From: Anagrus nilaparvatae
Lineage: Eukaryota > Arthropoda > Insecta > Hymenoptera > Mymaridae
Reading direction: 5' to 3'
Length of the DNA: 64,000 bases
Assembly (NCBI GenBank): GCA_022575985.1
Contig: JAKSXM010000132.1
Location: 10,044,001-10,108,000 of the forward strand
Made by a program: the position numbers and the translations under genes. Each line of letters starts with the position of its first letter. The stretch's first letter is position 1. The notes under the pieces were generated by a model. It was not told the origin of the DNA and made no database searches. It worked only from the letters and a program-made list of their open reading frames with translations. Shown piece after piece: positions 23,529 through 35,624 of the stretch.

Positions 23529-25566
23529 ATCGGTGATATTTCACAAACATTATGGAATTAAGACCTAATTTTTTTTTCAAAAATTTTTTCACCAAAAAAG
23601 CTCAAGGTACTTTTTTTTTTTTTTATTTTGGATGTAACACCTCATTTATTTCCACGAAAGTACTTATATTTGAAAGTATGGTTTTCACGTGATTATTTGA
23701 ATCGGATACTTAATTTTCTAAAAATTTTTTTTCTAAAATTTTTTTCACAAAAAAATACAAAAAATACCAATTTTTTTTTTCTTTTTGGACGAAGTACCTA
23801 ATTTATTTCTATGGAAGTACTAGTTTTAAGAACCTCGTTTATAGTAATTTTTTGGATCTGATACTTAGTTTTTTCAAAATTTTTTTCTTAAGATTAAAAA
23901 AAAAAAAAAATAAAAAAAACTGCAATATTTTTTTTTTTTTTTGGTGTAATACCTCATTTAATTCTATGAAAGTACTAGTATCTGAAAATATTGTAACTAG
24001 TGATATTTCAAAACCATTATCGAATTAAGACCTAATTTTTTTTCCAAAAATTTTTATAATAAAAAAATCTCAAACCCCCCTTTTTTTTTTAATTTGGATG
24101 TAATACCTCATTCATTTCCATGAAAGTACTTATACTTGAAAGTATGGTTTTTACTTGATATCTCCAATCTGATACTTAATTTTTTGAAAATTTTTTTCCT
24201 AAAATTTTTTTCACAAAAAAATACAAAAAATACGAAACTTTTTTTTCTTTTTGGACGTAGTACCTAATTTATTTCCATGGAAGTACTAGTTTTAAGAACC
24301 TCGTTTACAGTAATTTTTTGGAACTGATACTGAATTTTTTCAAAATTTTTTTCTCAAAATTAAAAAAAAAAGAAAAATAAAAAAAATTGCAATATTTTTT
24401 TTTTTTTTTGGTGTAATACCTCATTTAATTCTACGAAAGTACTAATATTTTAAAATATTGTAACCAGCGATATTTCAAAACAATTCTCGAATGAATACCT
24501 AACTTTTTTTTCCAAAAATTTGTTCATTAAAAAAATCTCAAAATACTTTTTTTTTTTTAATTTGGATGTAATACCTCATTCATTTCCATGAAATTACTTA
24601 TATTTGAAATTATGATTTTTACTTGATATCTTGAATCTGATAATTATTTTTTTGAAAATTTTTTTCTCCAAAATCTTCGTCACAAATACAAATACATAAA
24701 ACACCAAATTTATTTTTCGTTTTGGACATATCTAATTTATTTTAATGAGAGTACTAGTTTTAGAAATTTAGTTTATAGTAATTTTTTGTATCCGATCACA
24801 ATTTTTTTTTTTATTTTGATATAAATTATAACACACAAGAAAGAGTGATGGAAATCTTGCCTCTTTTTGACTTATTATTATTTTGCTCGTTGCTATGTTT
24901 ATTTATGTATGCAGCTTAATGAAATTATAAACAATAATAAACAGCCTAAAAATATTAAATGGTTATGTTTGCATTTTAAAATTAAGATTTAAAAGTTATA
25001 TTGGCATTTTTTAAAGAATCAAACAATTTATAGAATTAAATAATTTATTATTTTGTGATTAATAGAAATAATATAAATAATGTTAAAATCTTGAAATGCA
25101 ATAAGTACACTGAGAAAATAAATGATAAGAAATTATTATAAATTCTGGTAAAAACTCCTATCTTTTTATAATAATTGAGCGAATATTTGTAATTTTCGCA
25201 TCGTTACCAACCATTTCTTTGACAAAACAAAAAAATCATGTTACCCAATATTTTAATTATTAAGGGATAATTATATATTCTAATAAAATAAAATTTTATA
25301 CAAAAAAATAAAATTAGCTTTTTTTATATTTGTCTCTTTTTAATTATGCAAAAATGATTTAAAATCCATTAACGCCGGCGCGACCAATCCATGGACGCTA
25401 GAATTTTCACTTTAATAACAAAATGATCTTAATAATCTACTTTACCAGCTACGAAAAACGAAAAATGTATGTATAATTGCATGGTTGTAATCAATAATAT
25501 TTGTTGTAAATTAAGATTACAGCCCATTGTTTGAGGAACCTCAGTGCCAGCTAGTTGGCAGGGTAT
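23349..25566 (+). mobile_element. HINE-like cassette 1 (Helentron-associated type)
   Basis: In order: a start hairpin GGTTCCTC/GAGGAACC (23,364-23,382); a TG microsatellite (23,479-23,518); degenerate tandem units of about 155 bp with markers such as GTACTAGTTTTAAGAACCTCG; an AT-rich unique part; an inverted GAGGAACC (25,533-25,540); and a terminal hairpin TGCCAGCTAGTTGGCA (25,545-25,560) followed by G/T-rich sequence. Subterminal inverted repeats, a microsatellite, a tandem core and a 3' stem-loop are the architecture described for Helentron-associated non-autonomous elements. No Rep/helicase is present. This is the most diverged of the three copies in the window. Confidence 0.65.
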
Positions 25567-26547
25567 TTTTTTTAATATTTAAAATTTTTGAAGTGTTAAA
25601 AAAAAAGATAGGGTAGAGAAGAAAGGAAATAAAATTACTTAACTAAACATATGATATAATAATGATCAGGTGCGTACGCCACTCCAAAACTCCAAAAAAT
25701 ATGGCCGCTTACAGATTGGCATGTTTGATTCACCGGAAAAGAAGAAGAAATTATAACCACATGATGATGATGTTTCTTTTTCTGTATAGGATGTTGTCGT
25801 ACCAAGAATTGAAAAATAAGCACCTGCTCAACCGCCAAAGTTTTCCTTGATTCTCTTTTTTCTTTTCAATGTGCGTTGACTCCCACCACAATATTTTTAA
25901 TTTCTTCATTTTTTTTTTTTAATTTTTTTCACCATTTTACCAAAAAATTTAATTTTTTTTTTTAAAACTTTTTTCTTGAAATTTCTATTTCATATTTAGT
26001 TCTTCTTTTTTTTTAATATACACGTGCACTTGTTGCGCCAGTAATTACCGGAGCCAAGCGTTGCCTCATGACGCCATATTTGATTTTTCTTTTTTCTTTA
26101 AAAAAAGTCACATTTAGCACAAAATGTATTTTTTTTTAAGTTTCTCTTGTTTTCAAAAAAAAAAAAAAAAAAAAATTTTTTTGGTCTTGACCTTTTTTCT
26201 TTTCTACGTCGGTGCCTGCCGCGCCGGTGTTTTTTGAGAAGAGGCCATATTTTATTTTGCTTTTTTTTTTGTAATTTATTTATTTCGATAATAATTTTTA
26301 ATTATAATTTTTTTTTTTAATTTTTTAATATATTTAAAAAAATTTTATTTTTTAAATATTAACCACAAATATTTGTATTTTATATAACTGATAGTAATCT
26401 TTTGTTTCTTCTCACTGCACGTGATCTAAAAGTTTTAGCACCTTTTCCCTCCCTTTACTTCTTTTTGATATTTAAAATTTGATTTTTTTTTTTTTTTTTT
26501 TTTTATAAACCACTCTACTTTAAAGTTTTTTACAAGTGATGCCGAGA
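25567..26547. other. T-rich low-complexity stretch
   Basis: Long T runs alternate with short GC-richer islands (around 26,015-26,085 and 26,200-26,250). Two opposing short reading frames near 25,640-25,850 lack domains and overlap each other. Possibly decayed retroelement leader sequence; nothing firm. Confidence 0.4.
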
Positions 26548-26660
26548 TGAAGAGGAACACAAAGAGATAAGGAAAGGTGAAATTCACCAAACCAATATTT
26601 GCGAATAATATATTTACTTAAAAGCTATTGCCAGCGACTATCTTAGGTGGGAACCGGAGA
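26548..26660. repeat. Repeat shared with 16,475-16,600
   Basis: TAAGGAAAGGTGAAATTCACC and the next 90 bp align with 16,487 onwards. It is followed by the GC-rich phrase GGGAACCGGAGACGCACTGG before the satellite array begins. Confidence 0.5.
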
Positions 26661-26779
26661 CGCACTGGCGCCGGTTGCCTAAATCTAAAGAGAAGTGCAC
26701 ACAAACGCACACATTCATATACTATATGTACACGTAACACAACATAATTTCTCAAACTAGGTCTCAAAATTTAAAAAAA

Positions 26780-27240
26780 GAACCTAGAAATCGGAAAATT
26801 CGGTAAAAATATTATTTTTTAAAATTTTAATGGATTATTTTTTACTGCGGTAATTAGGGTCTTAGAACATGCTTAAATTGAATTTTTCGGAAAAATTTTG
26901 AAATAATAGATCCCGAAACTGAAATTTTCGGTAACAATAAATGAATTATTTATAATTAACAATAAATAACAATAACAATAAATTTATTAAATAATTTTTC
27001 TTAATTATTTTTGACTGTGGTACTTGGGCATTTAAATTAAACTGAAATCAAAATTCTCAAACTAGTGATCTAATATTAAAAAAGGGACCATGGAATCAAA
27101 AAATTCAGTAAAAGCAATATTTTCTGAAAAAGATTTGATTAATTTTTTCTTGTCTACGGTACGAATGAAGAACACGAGATTCTTGTACAAATTACCAAAT
27201 TCTAAATCATTTACCTAAAAATAATGGGTTCCATAAAATA
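26780..27240. repeat. 145-bp satellite, second array (about three units)
   Basis: The units carry the same markers as 15,710-16,470 (AAATCGGAAAATTCGGTAAA, TTTTTGACTGTGGTACTTGG), in the same orientation and order, which suggests duplication of a whole block. Confidence 0.7.
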
Positions 27241-27284
27241 TGGTGAAAATATTATAATTTGTTTACTATAAATTTTAAAACTAT

Positions 27285-27463
27285 GCTATAAGTTAAGCCT
27301 TACCACAAAATAACCTAAGGAGGTCGTATAAAAAAAAATACGTTAAGCTTACACGCATATAATTTAAGGAAGTGGTCTATAATAAAAAGTAGGATACGTC
27401 AAGCATTACACTACCATAACCTAATGAAGTGGTTTACAATAAAGAAATGACACGTAAGGTATT
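27285..27463. repeat. 60-bp minisatellite, left part (about three units)
   Basis: The units are built on ACACGTCAAGCATTACACTA and CATAACCTAAGGAAGTGGTC. The array is interrupted at 27,464 by the LTR retrotransposon and resumes at 31,551. Confidence 0.8.
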
Positions 27464-28461
27464 ATGAAACTGCCATTGAACTAATTAGTGGAGTGGTGGA
27501 TGAGGATGAGGTGGATAATTAATTATAACAATTATAAATTATATTGTGCTTAATAATGCCTTTATTATAAAAGTATGTTGCTTAGAACACGGCAAGGCGC
27601 ACACTACCGGTCGGGCCTGTGGTCGGAGCCGGTGTGCTTATTTACTCTCTCTCTCTCTCTTTTACATACACATATGATTTATGTACATTATTTTCTTAAC
27701 ATTCTCCCCCCTTAATTTTGAATACAAAATTTTAAAATTTTTATGAAAAATTATATACAATAATTATTAGGAATTACATTTATTAGAAAATAGAAATTAA
27801 TAAAATTAATAAAACCCTGTAAAAAATCAAAATTTTTTAAAATTTATGTACATGCTTTTTTTTTTAATAAATAAATAAATAAACTATACAATAACACAGA
27901 AAAATTCATACAAATATGAGAGAGTCATATAATAATTTTTTTTTAAATATAAATTTTTAATTTAATTTTTTGATATTAATCTGACTCATTATTTAGACTG
28001 TTAATTAAAATTAATTTATGTATTGGTCTGATTAATGTTGAAGAATTAAATTGCTACGTCATTTGAGACTTCTTTAAATTTTATTGGAATAAAATTGGGT
28101 TAATCTCATTACATGACTATCGAAAACTTTATAATTTTCTCTCATCCTAATTAATTATATATTGCGGTTAAATTTTGTCCCTCCCCGCTTAAATTTTGCA
28201 TTACAGATGGAAAATTATAAGTTTAGAGTAAAGAAAGAAATCTAGGTTACTATTTTCATCAACTTTACACCGCTATCTTATCTATAAAGAGAATACAGAT
28301 TAGCTAATGTATTGAAAAAGTGGAAAACAAATATGAAGAATTATGAAAGAATTTAATTTTCAGTTGACACCCACCACTCTTCTATTTTTAAACTTGAATA
28401 CGGATTTGACGAGTTAAGGTCGAGAAGTGTCATACTAAAATTATAGAATATATTGTTAATT

Positions 28462-28800
28462 TTAGTAAGTATTTCCTGATAAGTTTTTAGAATCGACATT
28501 ACTGTTAGTAGAATCATTAATGGATTCTGACGATAAGAATTGGCTGGAATCCAAAGTTTCATTATTAGAAGTTTGAGAATTCTGATTAATGAATCTACTA
28601 ACGTAATTGTCAACATGCAAAGATTTTACATACTCATATCTCGCTTGAGGAGTCACTTTTTATTTTCTTTGTCTTTAGTTTGAACATGCAAGACATTAGC
28701 TTGTGGTTGAGTTGAAACATTGGGGTTTTTAGAAGCCTTTTCAATTCTAGTCATGAGATCATTTTGAGCCAAAATCAGGTAAGCCATGGTCTGAGATTGT
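28462..28800 (-). pseudogene. Gag-like remnant of the LTR retrotransposon
   Basis: Minus-strand reading from about 28,790 gives MAYLILAQNDLMTRIEKASK and a short polar stretch, then after a frameshift near 28,660 TPQARYEYVKSLHVDNYVSR followed by a Ser/Asn-rich tail and a stop. Position after the 5' LTR and leader fits a Gag N terminus. No zinc knuckle or protease follows, so the rest of gag-pol is deleted. Assignment rests on location more than on a signature. Confidence 0.45.
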
Positions 28801-29519
28801 TTTATAATTAATTAAAATGATATAAGAAATAAAAAGGTGAAAAACGCGATTCAAAGATTTATATACTTTTAATAGAAATTATGCTTCAACATAAATTAAC
28901 CAATTCATATATAAGTACATTGTCTCAAGAAGTTATCAAAAAGTAAGAGTTTTTAATTTAAAAATATTTTCTTTGTAAATAATGTCCTTTTTAAATAACA
29001 AAAATAATAAAGAAAGAGAGAGATAGAGTAATAAATAAATAATACATAAAAGTTTTATTTTTACATTACAAAGAATTTCAATCAAATTTGTTTATTAAAA
29101 TAATATAGTAAAAAGAAAGACTAATATTTTAAATATTTGAAAGCTATTGCTACATATAAATGCGCATATAGCTATTTTATTTTATTTTAGGTTAAAAATT
29201 TACCTGAATTTATTTTCAAAATTTAACTAATATAAAATTTAAAATATTATGAATTTATGTGAAATTTATAAATTTAATTATTATTTTAAGCAAATCTTAT
29301 TATTTTAAAATATTATGAATTTATATATTATTTTAAATTAGTATGTTAATTAATGAATTAAATATTAAAATCAAATTTTAATCATTTAAAATTTGTAGAG
29401 ACTATAAATTTAAATATTATTTTAAATAAGTGAACTATTATATTATACTTCAAAATATAAACAAATATTAATAATAAAAAAAAGAAAAAATTCTACTTGT
29501 TACATTATATGATGAACAT

Positions 29520-29760
29520 AAGAGAAAAACCTTGTGAATGTGAACTTCAAATGATGCGCGCGTCTTCCTTCATAAGATGATAAAAAAGATGGCGATGAAT
29601 AAAATTTCGTTGGTGTGTTGATAAACTGCGCGCGTCTTCCTTCACATCAAAAAAAAAAGATGGCGATGACTAACTTCTTTGTTGTTTGCAAAAAGATGCG
29701 TGCGCCTCTCTTGAAAATTATAACGAAACTTTTTTAAAAATTTTTAAGGAGAGGTAATAT
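29520..29760. repeat. GC-rich tandem motif in the retrotransposon leader
   Basis: GCGCGCGTCTTCCTTCA followed by AAAAAAGATGGCGATGA occurs twice, with a third partial copy about 80 bp further on. On the element's sense strand this is its 5' leader; the role is unknown. Confidence 0.6.
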
Positions 29761-30343
29761 GCGCGCCAATTCTAATAAGAATCCACATGGTTTTTTTTTT
29801 TAATTTTAATTTTCTCTTCCAAAATTAGATTTTTAATGTATTTTGTTAAATATGGCACAACACAGAGAAATAATAGAGAAAAAACTAAACAATTTTTTTT
29901 TTTTATTACAAAAAAATTTCACCGTGTGCACGTGTATATTTTTTTTTGCACAATGTCTTATCCACTCACTTTAAAAAAATAACACCACCACACTTATGTT
30001 TTATTTGTTAAATAAAATTTATCCACTGTTAAATAATAAAAACAATAGTTTTAATCGTTGCTAAAGTTGATTTTTTTTTGTAAAATACCTGAACACTTTA
30101 TCTCGAAGGACCAAATATTATGAAACTGCCATTGAACTAATTAGTGGGTGGTGGATGAGGATGAGGTGGATAATTAATTATAACAATTATAAATTATATT
30201 GTGCTTAATAATGCCTTTATTATAAAAGTATGTGTTGCTTAGAACACGGCAAGGCGCACACTACCGGTCGGACTTGTGGTCGGAGCCGGTGTGCTTATTT
30301 ACTCTCTGTCTCTTTTACATACACATATAATTTATATACATTA

Positions 30344-31538
30344 CTAGCTGCCTCCGGCTCGCTTCGCTTGCCCCGGCAGCCACCATGGGGGCTGCGCCCC
30401 CCTGGACCCCTGCGACTTTATTTTTCCAAAAATATGTTGTTATATGTTACTCAATATTTTGTAAAATAACCTTTTTTTACCCTAAGTATACTCTAAAATT
30501 TACTGGATCATAAAAATTACGGGCATACGAACCCAGACTAATAATTAGTGATCAGCAATTCAAAGCTTCGCTACCCTTCCATAGGTTCCGCAAGCAGCGT
30601 TGTGTCCCTCGACTATCCATTCTAGGGTTCTGCTTGATGATAAAAGCTGTTCAAGTTTCTTTCAGTTACGATATTCAGTAACTACATCAGTGACTGATAA
30701 AAATTAGAAATATATATAATATTAGTCCTAAAATTTTATAATTTTCGAAAAATTATTGTATCTTTTGACAGATCGAACCGACCGCCTTGAAAATTTAGGT
30801 GGATACGTAAAAAATATACCCGAATCGAATGAAATTCTTTTTGATAGTAAAATTTTTCCTCGGTTTTTTGTTTTTTTGGTTTTTTTTAAATATTTAATAA
30901 CAATTTTTTTCTTGAAAATTCAGTTTTTTCAACATAAAAAATTTTTGTCGTTATCAATCGAAACGAAACCTAGCCTATGTTTTGACCCGTAATTTTTACC
31001 GCCTTTTGCCGTAAACCCTATGTCTGTAGCTTTTATCGTTTTCTAGTTTATCGCGTTCGGACAAACATAATTAAAGATTTATATATGTATAGGATAGGAT
31101 AGGATAGGATAGGATAGGATAGGATAGGATAGGATAGGATTAGTCCTAAAATTTTATAATTTTCGAAAAATGATTGTATCTTTTGACAGATCGAACCGAT
31201 CGTCTTGAAAATTTAGGTGGATACGTAAAAAATATACCCGAATCGAATGAAATTCTTTTTGATAGTAAAATTTTTCCTCGGTTTTTTGTTTTTTTGGTTT
31301 TTTTTAAAAATTTGATAACAATTTTTTTCTTGAAAATTCAGTTTTTTCAACATAAAAAATTTTTGTCGTTATCAATCGAAACGAAACCTAGCCTATGTTT
31401 TGACCCGTAATTTTTACCGCCTTTTGCCGTAAACCCTATGTCTGTAGCTTTTATCGTTTTCTAGTTTATCGCGTTCGGACAAACATAATTAAAGATTTAT
31501 ATATATATATAGGATAGGATAGGATATAGGAATAGGAT
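30344..31538. mobile_element. Non-LTR-type insertion with a duplicated 3' end inside the 5' LTR
   Basis: It starts with a GC-rich segment (CTAGCTGCCTCCGGCTCGCT, to about 30,420). Two direct copies of a 418-bp segment follow, at about 30,721-31,138 and 31,139-31,538, over 98 percent identical. Each ends in TTAAAGATTTATATAT and a GGATA-type pentanucleotide tail. Ends with a simple-repeat tail are typical of RTE-like LINEs and their SINEs. Identical 78-codon frames in the two copies only reflect the duplication. Family assignment is tentative. Confidence 0.55.
31088..31139. repeat. GGATA pentanucleotide microsatellite
   Basis: About ten perfect units of ATAGG/GGATA at the end of the first 418-bp copy. 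A shorter, impure version ends the second copy at about 31,510-31,537. Confidence 0.9.
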
Positions 31539-31550
31539 TTTCTTAACATC

Positions 31551-32372
31551 AGGCCTTATTGTAACGTAACCTTAGTAAGAAATCTACAGTGAAAAAATAA
31601 CACGTGAAGCCTTAAACTAGCATAACCTAAGAAAATACTATATAATAAAGAAATGACACGTCAAGCATTACACTAACGTAACCAAAGAAAGAATTTTACA
31701 ATGAACAAACTACACGTCAAGCCTTACACTAAAATAGCCTGAGGAAGAAGCCTACAATAAAAAAAAGACACATCAAACCTTACATTAGTTTAATTTTAGG
31801 AAGTGGTCTATAATAAGAAAAAGAATACGTCAAGTAGTCAACTATCTTTACAGAAGGAATTGTTCTATAATAAAGAAATGACACGTCAAACCTTACACTA
31901 AAATAACTTAATAAAGAATTCTACAGTGACAAAACGACACTTCAAGTATTACAATAACATAACTTAAGGAAGAAGCCTACAGTAGAAAATATGACACGTC
32001 AAGACTTACATTAAAATAACCTAAGGAAGTGGTCTGTAATAAAGAAATAACTCGTCAAACCTGACACTAGCATAACCTAAGGAAGTGGTCTATAATAAAA
32101 AAAGGATACCTCAAGCATTAAACTAACATAACCTAAGGAAGAAGACTACAGTGAAAAAACGACACTTCAAGCCTTGTACACTTGTATAACCAAAGGAAGT
32201 AGTCGATAATAAAAAAATGGATACAATAAACCATTTCACTAACATAAACTAAGGAAGAAGACTTCAGTAAAAAAACGACAAGTCAAGCCTTACACTAACA
32301 TAACCTTAGGAAATGGTCAATAATAAAAAACGACACGTTATGTCTTACAGTTATATAACCTAAGAATTTAAA
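31551..32372. repeat. 60-bp minisatellite, main array (about 14 units)
   Basis: Units average about 58-60 bp, with phrases AAACGACACGTCAAGCCTTA, CACTAACATAACCTAAGGAA and GTGGTCTATAATAAAAA. Adjacent units alternate between GTGGTCTATAATA and GAAGACTACAGTG variants. No protein-coding frame persists across units. A single inverted unit lies at 35,333-35,412. Confidence 0.85.
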
Positions 32373-32479
32373 AAAATTGAAAAAACAAAATGCATCATTA
32401 AAAAGAATTTGAATTTATTTAAACTAATTCAGAATTTGTTTTTTTTTTAATATTGAAAAAATCTAATTTTCAGCCTTCC

Positions 32480-34985
32480 GACTAAAAAAACGCTGCCAAG
32501 TGATTGGCACTATGGTTCCTCATTAACAATAGCAAAATATTTATAATGGTCTATTTTATCTAATAAAAATTATAATTTGAGATATCAGTATTTCATAAAA
32601 AAAAGTTAAATACCGTATTTTAAAAGAAAAAAAATGTTGCTGTGATTTAATGTTTTTTATTTAACAAATTTTTAGAAAAAAATTTCAATAAACTAGGTAT
32701 AACACTTAAAAAAAAAACAATATTACAGATTTTTTAATTTTTTTGTTTTATTAATATTGAGAAAAAAATTTTGAAAAAATTCGATATCAGATCCAAAAAA
32801 TTACTATGAATAAGCTTTCTAAAACTAGTACACTCATAGAAATTAATTAGGTACTACGTCCGAACAAAAGAAAATTTTGGTATTCTTTGTATTTTTTTGT
32901 GAAAAAAATTTTGGGAAAAAAATTTTCAAAAAATTAATTATCAGATTTGAGATATCGAGTAAAAATCGTACTTTCAAATATAAGTACTTTCATGGAAATA
33001 AATGAGGTATTACATCCAAATTAAAAAAAAAAAAAAAGTAGTTTGAGATTTTTTGATGAAAAAATTTTTGAAAAAAAAATTAGATCTTAATTCCATAATG
33101 GTGGTTAAATACCACCGATTGCAACATGTTCAAATATTAGTACTTTGATGGAATTAAAGGAAGTATTACACTAAAGAAAAAAAAATATTACAGATTTTTT
33201 AGTTTTTTTTTTTTTTTTAATTTTGAGAAAAAAATTTTTAAAAAATTAAGTTTCAGGTCCAAAAAATTACTATAAACGATATTTCTAAAACTAGCACTCT
33301 CATAGAAATCAATTAGGTACTACATCCAAAAATAAAAAAAAATTAAGTTTTTTTTGTATTTTTTGGTGAAAAAAATTTTGGGAAAAAAATTTTTAAAAAA
33401 TTAGTTATCAGATTCGAGATATCGAGTAAAAATCGTACTTTCAAATATAAGTACTTTCATGGAAATAAATGAGGTATTACATCCAAATTAAAAAAAAAAA
33501 AAAGTAGTTTGAGATTTTTTGATGAAAAAATTTTTGAAAAAAAAATTAGATCTTAATTCCATAATGGTTGTTAAATACCACCGATTGCAAAATTTTCAAA
33601 TATTAGTACTTTCATAGAAAAAAACTAAGTATTACGTCCTAAAATAAAAAAAATTTTGGCATTTTTTGTATTTTTTGGCAACAAAAATTTTGAGAAAAAA
33701 ATTTGGAAAAAATTAGGTATCAGGTCCAAAAAAATGCTATAAACCATAGTTCTAAAATTAGTACTCTCAAAGAAATAAATTAGGTACTACGTCCAAAAAG
33801 AAAAAAAAAATTAGTGTTTTTTGTATTTTTTTGTGAAAAAAATTTTGAGAAAAAAATTTTCAAAAAATTGGTTATCAGATTCGAGATATCGAGTAAAAAT
33901 CGTACTTTCAAATATAGGTACTTTCGTGGAAATAAATGAGGTATTACATCCAAATTAAAAAAAAAAAAAAAGTAGTTTGAGATTTTTTGATGAAAAAATT
34001 TTTGAAAAAAAAATTAGATCTTAATTCCATAATGGTGGTTAAATACCACCGATTGCAACATGTTCAAATATTAGTACTTTGATGGAATTAAAGGAAGTAT
34101 TACACTAAAGAAAAAAAAATATTACAGATTTTTTAATTTTTTTGTTTTTTTAATTTTGAGAAAAAAATTTTTAAAAAATTAAGTTTCAGGTCCAAAAAAT
34201 TACTATAAACGATATTTCTAAAACTAGCACTCTCATAGAAATCAATTAGGTACTACATCCAAAAATAAAAAAAAATTAAGTTTTTTTTGTATTTTTTGGT
34301 GAAAAAAATTTTGGGAAAAAAATTTTTAAAAAATTAGTTATCAGATTCGAGATATCGAGTAAAAATCGTACTTTCAAATATAAGTACTTTCATGGAAATA
34401 AATGAGGTATTACATCCAAATTAAAAAAAAAAAAAAGTAGTTTGAGATTTTTTGATGAAAAAATTTTTGAAAAAAAAATTAGATCTTAATTCCATAATGG
34501 TTGTTAAATACCACCGATTGCAAAATTTTCAAATATTAGTACTTTCATAGAAAAAAACTAAGTATTACGTCCTAAAATAAAAAAAATTTTGGCATTTTTT
34601 GTATTTTTTGGCAACAAAAATTTTGAGAAAAAAATTTGGAAAAAATTAGGTATCAGGTCCAAAAAAATGCTATAAACCATAGTTCTAAAACTAGTACTCT
34701 CAAAGAAATAAATTAGGTACTACGTCCAAAAAGAAAAAAAAAATTAGTGTTTTTTGTATTTTTTTGTGAAAAAAATTTTGAGAAAAAAATTTTCAAAAAA
34801 TTGGTTATCAGATTCGAGATATCGAGTAAAAATCGTACTTTCAAATATAGGTACTTTCGTGGAAATAAATGAGGTATTACATCCAAATTAAAAAAAAAAA
34901 AAAGTAGTTTGAGATTGTTTAATAAAAAAATTTTTGAAAAAAAAATTAGGTCTTAATTCCATAATGGTTGTGAAATTTCACCGGT

Positions 34986-35049
<64 letters not shown>

Positions 35050-35165
35050 GACTTTTTTTAAAAACCGGTTTTTTAGCTTCCTGGGGTCCCAAAACGTGCT
35101 TATATGCCAAAAAATCAAAAATCAAAATTTCATCTATCACAAAGGTTCCTCTATGAGGAACCAAA
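32480..35165 (-). mobile_element. HINE-like cassette 2, minus strand, with higher-order repeats
   Basis: On the minus strand it begins with GGTTCCTC/GAGGAACC (35,144-35,162), then a TG/AC microsatellite (34,994-35,044), then a tandem core (about 32,690-34,930), and ends with GAGGAACC and hairpin TGCCAATCACTTGGCA (plus-strand 32,494-32,509). The core has a basic period of about 155 bp. Three variants form a trimer of about 465 bp (markers at 32,984, 33,456, 33,922, 34,385 and 34,851), and pairs of trimers repeat at about 930 bp (33,100 matches 34,033). Non-coding. Confidence 0.7.
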
Positions 35166-35332
35166 ACTTATGCGAGCAAAGTTTTTAATGTTTCTCACTT
35201 GTTCCCCACATAATATGGTATAATATCATGTAATAAATAATCAAATAAAAAAAAATTTTTTTATTTTACCCCCCGAAAATTGGGGTGGTTCTCGCCGGGA
35301 GCAACGGTTTTAATTTCAGGACAAGTATTTAC

Positions 35333-35412
35333 TGAAAATCCTTAGGTTACGTTAGTGTAATGCTTGACGTATCATTTTTATATTACAGACCGCTTCCTTA
35401 GGTTAATCCAGA
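35333..35412. repeat. Single inverted unit of the 60-bp minisatellite
   Basis: TTAGGTTACGTTAGTGTAAT and TTGACGTATCATTTTTATA are the complement of the unit repeated at 31,551-32,372. The arrays on either side of cassette 2 are therefore in opposite orientation, which implies an inversion or an inverted duplication and not simple insertion into one array. Confidence 0.75.
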
Positions 35413-35624
35413 ATTATTTATTCAAAAATATGGAGAATAAACTGTTCATACACTTAATATATTTTCTGCAATAAATTCTGCAATAAGAGTTTTACTTACA
35501 TTTACTTAAATTAAAGCAAATTATCTTTAATGCTCTTTTATTTACAAAATACAGTTATATAAGAAAGTAAAATTTAAAACATCTTCTCCAAAATACAGTT
35601 TTTTCAGTGAACTAATAAAATGAT

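Larger units (their letters stand above)
27465..31548 (-). mobile_element. Internally deleted LTR retrotransposon, minus strand
   Basis: Two direct repeats of about 237 bp bracket about 2.4 kb: the 3' LTR at 27,465-27,701 and the 5' LTR at 30,121-31,548, the latter interrupted by a 1.2-kb insertion. On the minus strand each LTR starts TGTTAAGAAAAT and ends GGCAGTTTCA (TG...CA). Just before the 3' LTR is a textbook polypurine tract (plus-strand TTCTCCCCCCTTAATT at 27,702-27,717). After the 5' LTR comes the phrase ATTTGGTCCTTCGAGA, reminiscent of insect BEL/Pao elements. The LTRs differ at few positions, so insertion is fairly recent. Protease, reverse transcriptase and integrase are absent. 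No exact target duplication was found at the outer ends. Confidence 0.8.

Noticed and set aside
23389..23595. ORFs with His-Thr repeats (also at 34,934-35,188)
   Set aside because: They are translations of the TG/AC microsatellite in the HINE-like cassettes.
30756..31410. Two near-identical 78-codon ORFs as a gene family
   Set aside because: Identity comes from the 418-bp tandem duplication of a LINE-type 3' end. The codons are AT-biased without a domain.
31551..32372. CRISPR-like array
   Set aside because: The repeats are contiguous 60-bp minisatellite units without unique spacers, in a eukaryotic context.
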